64,000 bases of DNA from Albifimbria verrucaria. Its lineage: Eukaryota; Ascomycota; Sordariomycetes; Hypocreales; Stachybotryaceae. Positions 1 through 12,657 of this stretch are shown here, in pieces. Position numbers and translations under genes: made by a program. The stretch spans positions 3,286,001 through 3,350,000 of the forward strand of contig JAHREC010000011.1 in NCBI GenBank assembly GCA_020081605.1. The letters are read 5' to 3'. Numbering within the stretch: the stretch's first letter is position 1; every line of letters starts with the position of its first letter. Under the pieces are notes generated by a model. It made no database searches and was not told the origin of the DNA. It saw only the letters and a program-made list of their open reading frames with translations.

Positions 1-361
1 TGGAACCCTTGCAGCAAGTGGGGCGTTCGGCTCCCTTGCCGTTCTTGGCCAGCCACAGTGGCTTGACTCCAGCCTGTTGGTTAAGCTCATGGAGCCTCCC
101 GCGACTTTCCATCCCAAACCCTCCACGGAGTAGTAGGTGATGGGTCCGGAGGAAGTAGGGATTGAAGACACAAGAAGTCTTACCTTAGGTCGTCGCGCTC
201 TCGACATTCGTTTCCTGGGAGCGGGACTGCGCCTTCTGGCGATAGGCAACGAGAGCTTCAGCGAAGGTGTTGATGCGGCTCTTGAGATACCAGGCGACGA
301 GGCCGATGAAGAAGAGTAAACCAAGTATCAAAAGGGCAAGCCGGGTCGACGGAGTTGCCAT
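1..361 (-). CDS. Small single-pass membrane protein (partial, uncertain)
   Basis: An ATG at 361 on the minus strand opens a 58-codon frame. It holds a strongly hydrophobic stretch at about residues 8-25 (ALLILGLLFFIGLVAWYL) followed by a basic, polar tail that suggests a single membrane anchor. The frame stops at TAA (187-185), which sits directly beside a very good splice donor (GTAAGA from 183). If an intron runs to an AG about 63 nt further on, the next stretch reads on in the same phase to the window edge with a protein-like composition, but only across that TAA. So this is either a 58-residue protein or exon 1 of a longer gene with an error or a genuine stop at the splice site. I do not recognise the family. 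Confidence 0.35.
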
Positions 362-1107
362 TTCGTACGAAAACGATTAGGAAGGCTTTGTGCACCTGGG
401 TTGTGAGGCGCTGGAGCTCTGTTTGCTGTATCGTACGGTGTAGCGTGTGTCTTGGATGGGCCTCACTATCTTGTTGATGGCTGAGTGTGAAATGCTTAAG
501 AAGAGGCAGTTTGTTTTGAAAGGTCTATAAAAACTACATTTACGTGCTGTGATGCTACATATGCAACTGGCCGCAGCTGTGCATATTTGCATGCCATCTC
601 GAAGCTGACCTTTATTCCATTTGCTTTCGCGGCCAACTGCCAATACAGTAGAGGTGAGCTGCCATCTGCCAATGGAAGTACCTGAGTACATGATGGATGG
701 ATGCACGGATGCTGGAGGTACGTTATCGCAATGTGTGGGGTCTGCCGATAAGCATTCTGTGGGGAACGAGAGCAATGTCTCCAGCTTCAAGCAACGGCCA
801 CGACACTATGAGGAGCTAACCGTAAGCCTTCAAGGCGTCAAACATGCCCTCAACCATACCAAGAACATAAATCCTTCGCGCTGCTATTCAAACCCGGCGA
901 TTGGCGATGCTCCGGGGTACTTTGGGCAATTGACGGCTTTGGTCCTCGGCTCGGTTTGTGTCGGCTCACAGGGGTGACGTCGGAATGCCAAACACCCATC
1001 ACCCCTCTACGAATCCCCAACTTCCATTCTCCGTAGACATTGTCGGTCGAAGATTGAATTTACTGCACCGTCTCAGTATCTTCGTTCCCCAAATATCCGT
1101 CATCGTC
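362..1107. other. Intergenic spacer, divergent promoters
   Basis: This spacer separates the minus-strand small gene and the plus-strand E1 alpha gene, so it should hold both promoters. I see no coherent reading frame with protein-like composition and no recognisable RNA gene. Confidence 0.5.
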
Positions 1108-2526
1108 ATGAAATCCCGACTTCTTCGCGGGCCCCTCTCCGGGGCCTGTCGATGGCCGTCGCTAATCCCACTGTCAACCCCGGGCGCCTCACACTTCGAG
1201 CTGCCAGCAGCCTCTCGCAGCGACCCAATTCAGAATTTGTGTCGTTCCCAGGTGCTTTGAAGAGTGCTTTCACAAACAGCATGAAGTTTGAGAACCCTGA
1301 CGATTATCAAGCGCTGCCCACGTATCGAGTTGTCGACCAGCAGGGTGAAGTGGTTGACCACTCGTGGCAGCCTGATCTCTCCGACAAGGACGTCCTCAAG
1401 CTGTACAACGACATGCTATTTATATCCATCATGGACTTGATCATGTTCGATGCCCAGCGGCAGGGCCGTATAAGCTTCTACATGGTGAGCGCGGGAGAAG
1501 AGGCCGTCACTGTTGGGACAGGTAGTGCCCTAGAGAAGGAGGACGTCATTCTCTGCCAATATCGAGAGCAAGGCGCCTTCAAGGCGAGAGGCTTCACGGC
1601 CAAGGACTTCATGTCCCAAATGATGGCCAACGTAAATGACCCTGGTAGGGGAAGGAACATGCCCATCCACTACGGAAGCAAGGAGTTAAACATTGTAAGT
1701 CGCCATTCCACCCACCGCACATCCTTTTAGTATCGCTCAGCTCATACTCCAATACAGCATGCTATTTCATCACCGCTGGCAACGCAACTGCCGCATGCGT
1801 CAGGCGTGGGCTACGCACTCAAGATGCAGAGGTTGCGGGATCCCAATGCCAAGCCGCGGGTGGCAGCCGCCTTCTTCGGCGAGGGTGCGGCCAGCGAGGA
1901 GACTTCCATGCGGCACTCAACATCGCCGCCACGCGAGGCTGCCCTGTCATCTTTATCTGCCGGAACAACGGTTACGCCATCTCTACGCCTACTCTGGATC
2001 AGTATCGAGGTGACGGCATTGCCAGTCGAGGTCTCGGCTATGGCATTGAAACGATCCGAATTGACGGCAATGATGTGTGGGCGGTTCGCAAGGCGATCAA
2101 GAAGGCACGCGAGATTGCCCTGCAAGACGGCGGCAAGCCCGTGCTCATTGAGGCCATGACTTACCGGGTGTCGCATCACAGCACTTCAGACGACTCTTTC
2201 GCATACCGCGCGCGCGTAGAAGTAGAGGACTGGAAACGCCGCGACAACCCGCTTACACGACTGAGGAAGTGGATGGAGGCCAAGGGCATCTGGGACGAGA
2301 CCAAAGAAAAGATGCGCGCGACGCGTTGAGGAAGGAAGTGCTAAAGGCATTTAGCGAGGCAGAAAAGCAGAAGAAGCCTCCAATGAGGGCCATGTTTGAA
2401 GACATTTACGAAGAGCTGACGCCAGACCTGAAGGCGCAAATGAGGGAACTGAGAGACGTGATTGATAGGTATCCGGATGAGTACGATGTGGCAGAATTTG
2501 ATGGCGGGAAAGAGAGCCTGAAATGA
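1108..2526 (+). CDS. Branched-chain 2-oxoacid dehydrogenase E1 alpha subunit, mitochondrial
   Basis: This is the thiamine-diphosphate-dependent alpha subunit of the branched-chain ketoacid dehydrogenase complex. It decarboxylates the 2-oxo acids of Leu, Ile and Val in the mitochondrial matrix. Visible family features are the YREQG segment, HYGSKELN, the cofactor loop EGAASE...RNNGYAIST, and the phosphorylation-loop signature [12 protein letters not shown]. Exon 1 ends at 1694; the intron is 1695-1757 (63 nt); exon 2 runs to TGA at 2526. Two single-base losses break exon 2, near 1898-1900 (a GGGA run read as GGA) and near 2310-2312. From the ATG at 1152 the corrected length is 437 aa. An upstream ATG at 1108 encodes an Arg-rich, presequence-like start in another frame. 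One further missing base before 1152 would join it in phase, giving about 452 aa, and I favour that start. Confidence 0.9.
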
Positions 2527-3789
2527 TGAACGAAGCTAGATGAAAAGGAAAACAACTGACTTGGCTACCGAGGTAAATGATGCATTTATATCCCTTGGGG
2601 AGGAATATCCAAGTCTAGCACTGCCCTCCTGTGTATCGGCATTTATATAACATATATACACATATATTATTTGTCTCGACGTTTCCCTTCAAGGTAGCTA
2701 TAAATTACTTCGTTTAGCCACTTAGGCTGTGGATCAATGGTATCGTCTTCTGACTGAAGATGTTTCATGTGTTAGTGAGAGACGGCCGAGCTTGGGAGCC
2801 GCTTTGAGGCATTGGAGACGATGCTGCGCAGGGATGCCACGCCCACAAATAAACAGCGGCTCCACAAAGCCGGAGAGGCCCAAAGGCTTATCCACCCGAG
2901 AAGCACCGTGACAAGGTAGGGGAGGGCAAGGGATTTGGTATGAGCGAGGGCGGGGAACGGGCTTGGAAGATAATCGACTCCGTGAGCGCGGTGGGCACGT
3001 ATTTGTGGGTTTTGGTGGATGGAGGTCGGGAGTGCTGATATGTGTCGAGGACCCATTGGGCCACAAGTGGTGGTGAGTAACATGCTGCGAATTCGGGGTG
3101 GGTGGGTGTTGTTGGTTTTGAAGCAGGAGTACTGCCTACCTGAGGCATGTGTCCCGGACAAGAATTAGTAGATGCAGATGCAGATGCAAGGGGTTCGATA
3201 AGGCGTGACAACCTGTTGGGGTTACTGCAGCCGGGAGTCTAGGTCGCGGCCAAACATATTTTGTTTTGTACAAAATATACTGTAATGACTTTTATTTCTT
3301 AATTTGGACATTCTTGGGGGACTTGCCTGCCAACACGAGCTGCAGGGCCATATGTAAGGCAGTAGTTGGTAGGTACCAACAGGCGTGTGCATGTGCCTGC
3401 ATTTGGTTCAGCGACAGTCCAGTACAGTAATAAATCCGGTCAGCGAGTAAGGATGTCTTGTTGGACGGGATGGTACATGGGGTGGTTGTACAGGGCCCAG
3501 CTGCACTTGTCCTAAACCGACCTCAGTCTTTGGCTTCAGCCCACCGCCCGCTAGCAGCATTGACATCCCTCCCAAGCAGCCTGAGGTAGCTTTAGTCGAA
3601 GACATCACTTCCTCTCCTTTCGCTTCCGCAACCTGCTGGCCTCGCACGAGCGTGGAATCGACAGCGACGAGCATCCCACGACGACCACCACCGAGGACAT
3701 ACACGACGCGCCTGCGGCTGCTGCTTAATTTCCGACATCCCGCGGCCTCGCAGCGCTCCTTTGCCTGCCTTGGCTGTTCAGCCGGTGAC

Positions 3790-3811
3790 GAGCGAGCGAG
3801 CGAGCGAGCGC
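3790..3811. repeat. (AGCG)n microsatellite
   Basis: About five perfect copies of the tetranucleotide AGCG stand in the leader region upstream of UFD4. Confidence 0.9.
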
Positions 3812-3994
3812 TTCCGGGCACGCGATATATCATCATCCCATCCTGTTGGGCGGCCACCTTCGCGCAGCTCGCAACCGCCGACAACCCTGATAACAACAAC
3901 CCCTTCGGATTTTTCTTGCTGCCTTCTTTTACTTCTCGTTCATTATCCCTCATCCTTCCACCACGCCTGTTTTCCCTGATGGCGTAGTCCGGGC

Positions 3995-4120
3995 ATGGCA
4001 GAACGAATATCGACAGCCGATAACGAAGTGCGACTTCCCTCATCACCGTCGATAGCCTCGCCCGCCTCGCCTGCCTCGTTGGCAGCGCCAGCAGCTGCGT
4101 CGCCAGGTCCACAAAGGTAA
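3995..4120 (+). promoter_or_regulatory. Candidate upstream ORF (41 codons) in the UFD4 leader
   Basis: An ATG at 3995 opens a Ser/Pro/Ala-rich 41-codon frame that ends at a TAA (4118-4120) overlapping the splice-donor-like sequence AAAGGTAAAT. It could be a translated uORF that tunes UFD4 expression, or the 122-nt first exon of an alternative transcript. I found no partner exon in phase that I would trust. The composition is protein-like but low in complexity, so confidence is modest. Confidence 0.35.
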
Positions 4121-4871
4121 ATAATCCGCCCCTACCTTTCTTTACCTTTATTTCTGCCTCTGCCTCTGCCACTGCCTTGCCTTTAACATCCACCTGCGTT
4201 TTGTTCCGTCATTACCTTGACCGTCTTTCATCCTCCGCATTTCACAGCCTGGAAATTCATCACTGGTCCGACGTCGCCTCGCTCGGCCTGCCTGGTGTTT
4301 CTTTTTCCTTTTTCAACTCCCCAAACTTTTCGACTCATCATCTACTTTCCCACCTATCTGCCTGCCTGCCCACCTGCCTGCACCAACCTTCTTCTGCGAG
4401 CCCGTACATATCCAACTCTCCTCGTCTTGCATCGCCTGGGCCCGCCTCGGATCCATCTCCGTCTTTCCGCTCCCTACCCTGCCTCGGCACCATCAGGGTC
4501 CTGCTTTGACCGGCCCATCAACGTCACCTAGCACTGAATCACAAGATCGTGCCTCTTTTTGTGGCTACAGGCTGCACCTTCGTGACATGACACGCGACTC
4601 TTTCGTCACTCTCATACGCGTCTCACGCTCTTACTTGTTCTTTCCATCCCGATGATTCTGGCCTCCGTTTGCATCACCATCCATTCTCCCAGACCCTCCA
4701 CGACCAGCTCCAACACCCACCTCGTTGCCGTTTCACTCGGCCGGGGCCTCTCGTGGTGACGCTGCCAGTCTTGCCTACCCGACCCTTGGCAGCTGCTCGA
4801 GCCTTTGTGTGACTCTTTCCGCCCTCTCGGCTTGACCTGGATCGTCCACCTTCTCCCACCTTCGTTTACTG

Positions 4872-7800
4872 ATGTCTCCCAGAATCACCAGGTCCTCGGC
4901 TCGTCAAGCAGCTAGCCAGGCGGCCCAGAAGCCAGCTGTCTCTGCTTCTGCCCCAGACTCTACGCAGACTCCCGATTCTTTCACCCCAGCGCTATCCGCT
5001 ACACCTGCTCGCAAGCGTAAAGCGCCAAGCGAGAAGAGCCCTATCAATACCTCGCAATCCACCTCCTCGAGCCGACGATCTAAAAGACAAAAGCTACCGG
5101 CAGCCGACGTCGCAAGTTCCCTACCCGCTGCTACACCAAGCTTCACCAGGTCTCGAAGGCAGGGAAAGGGCCCCGCCGCCATGGATAGCCCAGAGTGAGT
5201 CTAAATTTCTGCGAGAAGACACTAGGCGGTGTCTTCCAGAGCTCGTTTGGTACAACTAGCTGACGTTCATTTCAGTGGAAACGCGGGCCTACCAATAGCT
5301 TCGGGAAGCGCTCAACCATCTGCTTCCTCTAGTCGGAAATCCAGCCGGAGTAAGAAGGGACCTCCAGCTTCCCAAGGTGAGAGATAGTAGCTGCTCACCA
5401 TTCGTACGTTGGTCACTGACTCGATTAGATGCTCACCGTTCTGCCTCCTCGTCTTCCAAGAGATCGAAACGTCATGCGAATGATCCTAACGATGAAGATA
5501 CGGCTATGACCGGCACAGATGAGAACAAAGATCCTGGTCCGCCGCCGCCGCCACCTCCACCTGCTGAGGAAACTGGCGCAGACGATGATAACGACGATGA
5601 GGAGACTGGAAATGGACGTTATGATGAAGACGACGACGATGATGACGACGATGATGACCCTTTCGGCGGATTCGGCGGCCCTGGTGGTCCAGGCTCTGGA
5701 CTCTCACAGACTTTGCGAGCCCTAACAGGCATGATGTCTGGGCTTTCCAGCCGGCTTAGGGAACTTCTGAGCAGCCTGCGTCAGGATGATCCGTCAGTGC
5801 AGCTTATAGGCCTTCAAGAGCTCTCCGAAATCCTACTTGTGTCTAACGAGGATAACCTTTCCGGCCATTTCTCACCCGATGCCTTCGTCAAGGAACTAGT
5901 CTCATTGATGAACAAAGAAGAGAGCCCTGAAATCATGCTCTTAGCCTGCAGGTGCTTGGCCAATCTTATGGAGGCACTTCCTGCTAGCGTTGCCAATGTT
6001 GTCTACGGCGGTGCGGTTCCTGTTCTATGCCAAAAGCTGCTGGAGATATCCTTCATCGATCTTGCCGAACAGGCCTTGAGCACATTGGAGAAGATATCTG
6101 TCGATTACCCTCGAGCATTGTGCGCGAAGGAGGTTTAACGGCTTGTCTATCGTACCTCGACTTCTTTGCGACGAGCACTCAAAGAACTGCTGTCACCACT
6201 GCTGCAAATTGTTGCCGCAATATCTCCGACGACTCATTCCCAGTGGTTCGCGATGTCATGCCCACCCTACTCAACGTGCTTGGTAGCAGCGATCAGCGTG
6301 TAGTGGAGCAGGCATCTTTGTGCGTCTCTGGGATCGTTGAGAGCTTCAAATATCACTCATCCAAGCTTGAGGAGCTGGTCAGTGTTGATTTGCTACGAGC
6401 GGTTCTTCGGCTGCTGGTCCCCGGAACTACCAACTTAATTGGATCCAACATTCACACCCAGTTCCTACGTGTCTTGGCGTTTTCCGCTCGAGCCAGTCCA
6501 CGACTATCGGCCGAGCTCTTTAAGCTGAACGTCGTGGAAACACTCTATCAAATCCTAACAGGCGTATCACCTCCAACGGGAACCGAAGACGTCGCGTCAA
6601 AGCTGGATAGCGTTGTGATTATGCAGGCTCTTATCCACCGACCTCGTGAGCAGATAGTTGAGACCCTTAACGTAATCTGCGAACTTCTTCCAAATCTGCC
6701 TCGCAATGCCGATCCCTCATTTGGCGATTTCGTTGAACTCAACTCTACTACTGAACCTATTACTCCTTCACCAACGGGCGGAAGAAATCGACGGAACCCG
6801 AACGATAAACGTCTTGAATTATTGGAAGATTGCAAAGCAGAAGTTCGCCGTTTTGCGTTGATTATCTTCCCAACACTGACCGATGCTTTTTCTAGCACTG
6901 TCAATCTTGGTGTTCGCCAAAAGGTGCTTATGGCTCAGCTTAAAATGCTTTCTAATCTCGACGAGGACATACTTGTTGAAGCCTTGACACCGGTGCCTTA
7001 CGCATCTTTCTTAGCCTCTATTCTCTCTCAGCGGGACCACCCATCCCTGGTTATGCTAGGCTTGCAGGCGACAGAGTTGTTGCTTAGCCGTCTAGACAGT
7101 GTATATCGTTATCAACTTTATAGAGAGGGTGTCATCCTGGAGATCCAAAAGCTTGCCACGGAAGAGGAGGCGTCTGACGCCAACGATGCTGAAGAGGACA
7201 ACGCACAGGCTAAAGTCTTGGGAAGCTCGGGTGACCATGAACAATCGTCTGACCACGAGTCAGAGCCTGACGAAGACGAGGATGAAGACCAAGACGGTGG
7301 CGACGAGCATCGTTCTTCGCACGACGAAGACGATGACGAAGAGGAGGATGAAGATGAAAACGACGAGAATGACGAGAACGAAGAGGAAGCACAGGGCGAT
7401 GACATGTCTCCGGCTAGCTCCCGCGGTTCGACAATGTCCCTAGATCTGCCTCCGCATCGATTTATATCTGATGTTCAGTCTATCAAGTCTCGCATACGCC
7501 ATGTGGCCAAGAGATTCCTCGAAGTTCACGAAAGTGAGGGACAGGATGGTATTATGAAGACGAAGGCCACGGCCATTCTTAACACCTTATCAGAATTGGC
7601 TGGCGACCTTGAGGCGTTTTACGTGAAAAGATCGTCAACCACATTGCCCCTAGAGAATGGTGCTCAACTATTCAAGAAGCTTGCTTCTTATTTCGACACA
7701 GATGTCCTAGAGAGCGTCACCAGTGCTGAGCTTCTGGCCTCTGGTTTGGTCCGCTCACTTCTCGAGGTATTTGGCAACCCAGACACGGAGCTGGCACGGG

Positions 7801-10773
7801 CTGCCCAGTCCACCTTCCTAGAGGTTTTCATGGGCTATTCCGTCAAGTCGAAGCCCAAAACTGCAACTGCCGAATCACCAGCCACGCCGTTTAGCGTCAT
7901 GATTCACAAGCTCCAAGACTTGCTCAGTAGGTCGGAGCATTTCGAGGTGATTACTGTGCATCACAACACCTTTGACGGAAACCGCAGCAGCCCTGCCTCG
8001 ATGCTCGGCAAGCAAATTCGTCTCAAATTAGTTGCCGACGAAGACTCGGATATTCCTCGCCCATACCGCAATATCATGGTGTCCATTCACGCTATTGCAA
8101 CCTTCAAATCCCTAGATGACTACTTGCGTCCTCGCATCAGTTTGTCAGAACGGCCACGGGTGTCACGTAGAGATGGACTTTCCCGGGCTTTGGCAGCCAT
8201 GGCAGGCTCCGCTGGCATACCATTGAGTAGTTCTGCTGCCGCTCGTCTCGCGGAGCGCTCAGCTTTTTCACCTGGTGATATACCACCACCTCCACCGTTA
8301 CCACCTGCTGCTTCTAGCCCAGCCAGCTCACGTTTCTTGGCAAAGAAGTCGAAGAGCAAGTCTTTACCGCAGGCAGATGAGCCGACAACGCCTGATGCTG
8401 CTGCCGGGCCTTCACGAGATAGGACCTCTCTCAGAAGGTCCTCGCGCCGCCATGCCACTTCCGCAGAAACGCCACCACCACCAAGGCCACCACCCGCTGA
8501 CGACGACGAGCCACAGAACACTTTGGAGTGTGCCGACGAGAAGCAATTAACCGACGATGAAGAAGAAGGGGACACAAGCGCCTTGGATGCTATCGTCGGT
8601 GAGCTAGAGGAGGGCATGGAGGGTGAATCCACACCAGACCCATCTGCTGTCAACATGGAAGTTGCCACGACCGGCAATATTACTGCTCGCAAGGAAGACG
8701 GCACTCGAGTGCCCACCCCTGGAGGTTCTAGTCTGTCCAGTCGTGGTGGACCAAGTGGTTCTCAAGCAGGCACACATAGTACGCCTACGCCTCCAAATGC
8801 CCCTAGGCCCATGTCTTATGCCTCTGCACTGCAAGCCGTGCCACAGGACTGGCACATTGAATTCAGCTTCAATGACAAAGCCATACCAAATGAGACCACG
8901 ATTTATCGCGCGGTCCATACTTCGACTACAGGCCAAGATGGCGATATTAGTCGAAGCATCTGGTCTGCGACCCATGCCGTCAAGTTTCGACGTGTTCCAG
9001 GAGCACCTCCAACCGAGTCTCTCGCACTTTCGGCTCATACTGACAACGAAGGGGACTCTGAATCCGGCATTCCTGCGTCGTTGGCGAAACACCCTACAAC
9101 CGCATCCATCCTGCGGCTTTTGAACATTTTGCATGATCTCAACGCTAATATCGAGGACGTTTTGGTTGAGAAGGACTCCCCGGCCAGCCTGCATGTTGAG
9201 CCGTTGACGCAATTTGTCAACACGAAACTCACTGCCAAGCTGAATCGACAGCTTGAGGAGCCACTCATTGTGGCGAGCAACTGCTTGCCGGCCTGGCCCG
9301 AGGACCTGGCCCGCCTCTATCCCTTCCTCTTTCCATTCGAGACGCGGCACCTATTCCTCCAATCCACTTCGTTCGGTTATGCCCGATCAATGGCAAGGTG
9401 GCAAAGCACGCAATCTACGGATGACAATAGAAGGGATCGTAACAATGACCGACCCTTCCTTGGCCGCCTTCAGAGGCAAAAGGTGCGTATATCGCGTACA
9501 AAGATTCTCGAGTCTGCCCTTAAGGTGATGGATCTGTATGGAGCTTCGCAGAGCATCCTTGAAGTTGAGTATTTCGAAGAAGTTGGAACTGGACTTGGAC
9601 CGACTCTCGAATTCTATTCTACCGTTTCTAGGGAATTCTCCAAGAAGAAGCTTACTCTATGGCGGGATGTCGACTCCACTGCGTCTGACGAATTCGTCTC
9701 GGGCCAGACAGGGCTCTTCCCTCGCCCACTGAGCGACGAAGAAGCGGCGTCTCCTAATGGGGAACGTATACTGCATCTTTTCAAGATGCTCGGCAAATTT
9801 GTCGCCCGCTCTATGATTGACTCTCGTATCATTGACCTTCATTTCAATCCCATCTTCTTCCGGATCGGCGATGCAGCTTCTGTTGGAGTCAAACCGTCCT
9901 TAGGGGCAGTCAAAATTGTAGACCCTGGCTTAGCTCGCTCACTCAAGACGATTAAGAATTTTGCTCTGGCCAAGAAGCAAATTGACGAGGACCCAAGAAG
10001 ATCTGCCGCCCAGAAAGTGGCGGACACGGAGGATATTGTGATTGACAACGTGAAGCTGGAGGATCTCTGTCTTGACTTTACGCTACCCGGATACCCTGGC
10101 ATCGAGCTAGAGGACAATGGGTCACACAAGCGTGTCACTATCGACAATGTTGATTCATATCTGGATAAAGTTATCGACTTGACACTCGGGTCTGGGGTCC
10201 GACGTCAAGTTGATGCCTTCCGAGCCGGGTTCTCACAGGTATTCCCTTATTCTGCGCTAAGCGCCTTCACACCTAATGAGCTTGTTGCTCTATTCGGAAG
10301 GGTTGAGGAAGACTGGAGCCTTGAAAGTAAGTGAAGATTGATTTGCGGCTCCTGGTAACCTGCTAACACAACATAGCTCTTATGGATTCTATCAAGGCCG
10401 ACCATGGCTACAATATGGACAGCACGAGCGTCAAAAATCTGCTCCAGACTATGAGCGAGTTTGATGCTAACCAGCGCCGCGAATTCCTTCAATTCACCAC
10501 TGGAAGTCCCAAACTTCCCATTGGAGGTAAGTTGGAAGTCCAAAATCTCTGGCGAGGAAGGCTAATTTTATCTCTAGGTTTCAGAAGCTTGACGCCCATG
10601 TTCACTGTGGTCTGCAAGCCCAGCGAGCACCCTTACACGTCGGACGACTATTTGCCGAGCGTCATGACTTGCGTCAACTATCTGAAGCTCCTGATTATTC
10701 GTCGATCAATATCATGAAGAAGCAGCTCTCGACGGCTGTCAAGGAGGGTCAAGGAGCCTTCCACTTGTCGTAG
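4872..10773 (+). CDS. ufd4: HECT-type E3 ubiquitin ligase, UFD4/TRIP12 family
   Basis: This is a ubiquitin-protein ligase of the ubiquitin-fusion-degradation pathway. The corrected length is about 1889 aa. The order is a basic Ser/Thr-rich N-terminus (MSPRITRSSAR), an acidic Asp/Glu run near 5.6 kb, armadillo-like helical repeats (about 5.7-7.1 kb), a second very acidic segment (7.15-7.4 kb), a proline/serine linker, and a C-terminal HECT domain from about 9.5 kb. The catalytic cysteine lies in MTCVNYLKL, encoded near 10.67 kb. Exons are 4872-5194, 5276-5376, 5429-10326, 10377-10526 and 10578-10773; all introns have GT/AG ends. Two bases are missing: near 6116 (within the repeats) and at 10690-10691 (CCC read as CC just after the catalytic Cys). 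Without correction the HECT C-lobe would be lost. The family assignment is firm. Confidence 0.93.
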
Positions 10774-11463
10774 TTGGACACTACTATGTAGAGTCTTTTG
10801 GTGCATATGCTGCACTATAACACCGCGGGAGCATTGCTCGTAACCACATTGGGTCTTTGCTTAGGGGCTGAAATGTGATGAGGCGAAGGGGCTTTTAGCA
10901 CACGACGTTAAATGACTTTGGGTTTAGTTGATGCCCTTGATGTCACTATGAATAGCTTGAATGACGGATTAGGAATCGGCATAGACAGGACAGTCCCACT
11001 GCTAGAAGACTTTGCATGGAAGGGTTGTTACGGCGCAAGGTAATTCATTATACCGGGATAGGTTGAGAATTTCGGACGTAATCCTGGATGTACTCAAAAC
11101 CGGAGAGGAGGCCGGGGAGCCATGAATGCAGTGGGATAGGTAGCAATAGAAGACGGCTCAGGTGCCGAAAATGATGGTGCTGTGCCCGATGCAACAAGGA
11201 GCTTGCTGTGTATTACAAGTAAATTGGCCAATTCGGGCCGGAAAAGGCGTAGCGAGTGTGTAAGACAAGTGAGGGTAAGGGTGGTTATCTCTCGTGGTGT
11301 ATGCAAGCAAATTATCGTAGTCTAAGAATGGATATTGAGTCTATAGGATGGAAGTCTATCTAAGAAAGGTGAATCCTGTGTAAGGATTGCTCCTTTGACT
11401 ATATGGTTCCCGCCGGCCCCTTTGTAATTGGTGTGGATGATGCGTGATGTATCTGCGGGGCCT
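10774..11463. other. Convergent 3' spacer
   Basis: This spacer lies between the end of UFD4 (+) and the end of the HD-domain gene (-). It is A/T-richer than the flanks and should contain both 3' UTRs. I see no gene in it. Confidence 0.5.
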
Positions 11464-12519
11464 TCAAGTTTGCTCACGCAGAGCTTGGCGAGCTTCTATG
11501 TAAGTCTGTCGCTCCTGAGCCCATGCAGGGTCCAGTTGGCTAAGGGAGTGGGTGCACCAGCGGTGGCTGGGGAGAAGACGTCTGGATCGAGAGTACGGAC
11601 CTTTGCAGCCTTGGGGAGGCGGAGGCCAGCACCGTCGGTCAGCTGGACAGATTCTAGACGGTTCATAACGTCAACCTCGGCAGGGTCAGCCACAGCGCGA
11701 AGAGTGTCCCAGAACTCCCTGTCAGACATCTTCCACAGCTGCTCCTCCTGAATGCGGCCACTTTTTATGACGGCAGCGATGAGGAGCCGACCTGGGTGGA
11801 CATGGCGACATGGGAAGGGTGAGACCATATGTCACGGTCGGCGGCTAAGTAAGCCCGGGCCAGGATGAGGGCCAGGTCCTGGTTGTCAAGGACAAGGAAG
11901 CGGTCCGGAGAGGAGGAACTGGGATGGGCCTTGACGGATGCGAGAATGCGGCGAGCGTCCTCTAGGGCTAGGAGGCCAAAGGATGTGGAGTCACGGACGG
12001 CGTAGTCCAGGCGATCTGCGCAGAGATGAGGCGAGGGCCACTCGACAAGAGGGAAGAGCTCCTCGTGAAAGGGCTTGAGGTCTTGGAAGCCATGAGCAGT
12101 TAAGATGGCGGGCAGATCAGTCATGGCCAGAAAGCGGTCCTTTTGGACCTCGTGGTAGCTCTCGCCAGGCTCGGAGAGGGCCCAGTCAACGTCGTGGCTC
12201 AGGACGGTGTGACTGACGTCGTGGAGCAGAGCGGCGAGCTGCTCGTCAAGGGCAGCACCGGCCTTGCGGACGATGAGAAAGGCGCCGACGGAGTGCTCGA
12301 AGCGAGTGACGCAGGGGTTCACGGAGAGGAGGTTGCTGATGCCGTGCTGGCCGATGGTGGCGAGGCGGCGGAAGAAGGGGAGGTCAGGACGGCGAGGATG
12401 ACGGGCTCGGAGATGGTGTGGGTGCCGTGGAGCTCATCGTGGATGGTGATGGAGGCTGCGTCTTTGTCCGCGGTGGTTTCTATGGTCTGGAAGAGGCCGA
12501 CCTTGAGCTTGGACGACAT
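11464..12519 (-). CDS. HD-domain metal-dependent phosphohydrolase
   Basis: This is a predicted HD-superfamily hydrolase of about 352 aa, of the dGTPase-like/SAMHD-like branch. The metal-ligand pattern is visible in order: H in TRFEHSVG, HD in ALLHDVSH, and D in CADRLDYAVRD. The start ATG (12519) is followed by a typical N-terminus leading to EPVILAVL and a phenylalanine/arginine-rich entry to the domain. Three single bases appear to be missing: in the gggg at 12377-12380 (entry to the HD domain), near 11786-11795, and near 11500-11504. The last makes the difference between a stop at 11496 and a 12-residue longer C-terminus ending at 11464. The substrate is unknown; nucleotides or nucleoside phosphates are typical for the fold. 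The gene appears to have no introns. Confidence 0.75.
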
Positions 12520-12602
12520 GTCGAGCGAGGTTTTGGTGTAGATGCAGGCAGCATGCGCGGTGTTGGTGGTGAGTGAAGATGAGGTTGTTGTTGTTGTTAT
12601 AG

Positions 12603-12657
12603 AATGGAAGAGAAGAGGGAGGAGAAGAGAAGAGAAGAGAAGAAAAGAAAAGAAGGA
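12603..12657. repeat. GA-rich (AGAAG)n purine tract
   Basis: An imperfect AGAAG/AGAAA tract sits about 85-140 bases upstream of the HD-domain start codon. On the coding (minus) strand it is a CT-rich tract typical of fungal promoters and leaders. Confidence 0.85.

Larger units (their letters stand above)
2527..4871. other. Intergenic spacer and long pyrimidine-rich leader of UFD4
   Basis: The first part carries the A/T-rich 3' region of the E1 alpha gene. From about 3.6 kb the plus strand becomes strongly C/T-rich, with many CCTGCC/CTCC stretches, as is common in long 5' leaders of filamentous fungi. A short tetranucleotide repeat and a 41-codon upstream ORF (separate entries) lie inside it. 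The longest minus-strand frame here (3408-4193) has low-complexity composition and looks like a shadow of the pyrimidine bias. Confidence 0.5.

Noticed and set aside
3408..4193. 261-codon minus-strand frame in the leader
   Set aside because: Low-complexity Arg/Lys/Gly/Ala frame antisense to a C/T-rich leader; no domain, no plausible promoter or splice signals.
7118..7405. Poly-Ser minus-strand frame
   Set aside because: Complement of the acidic Asp/Glu run in UFD4.
8120..9350. Two minus-strand frames of about 200 and 250 codons
   Set aside because: Antisense to the UFD4 linker, where the sense frame is well conserved.
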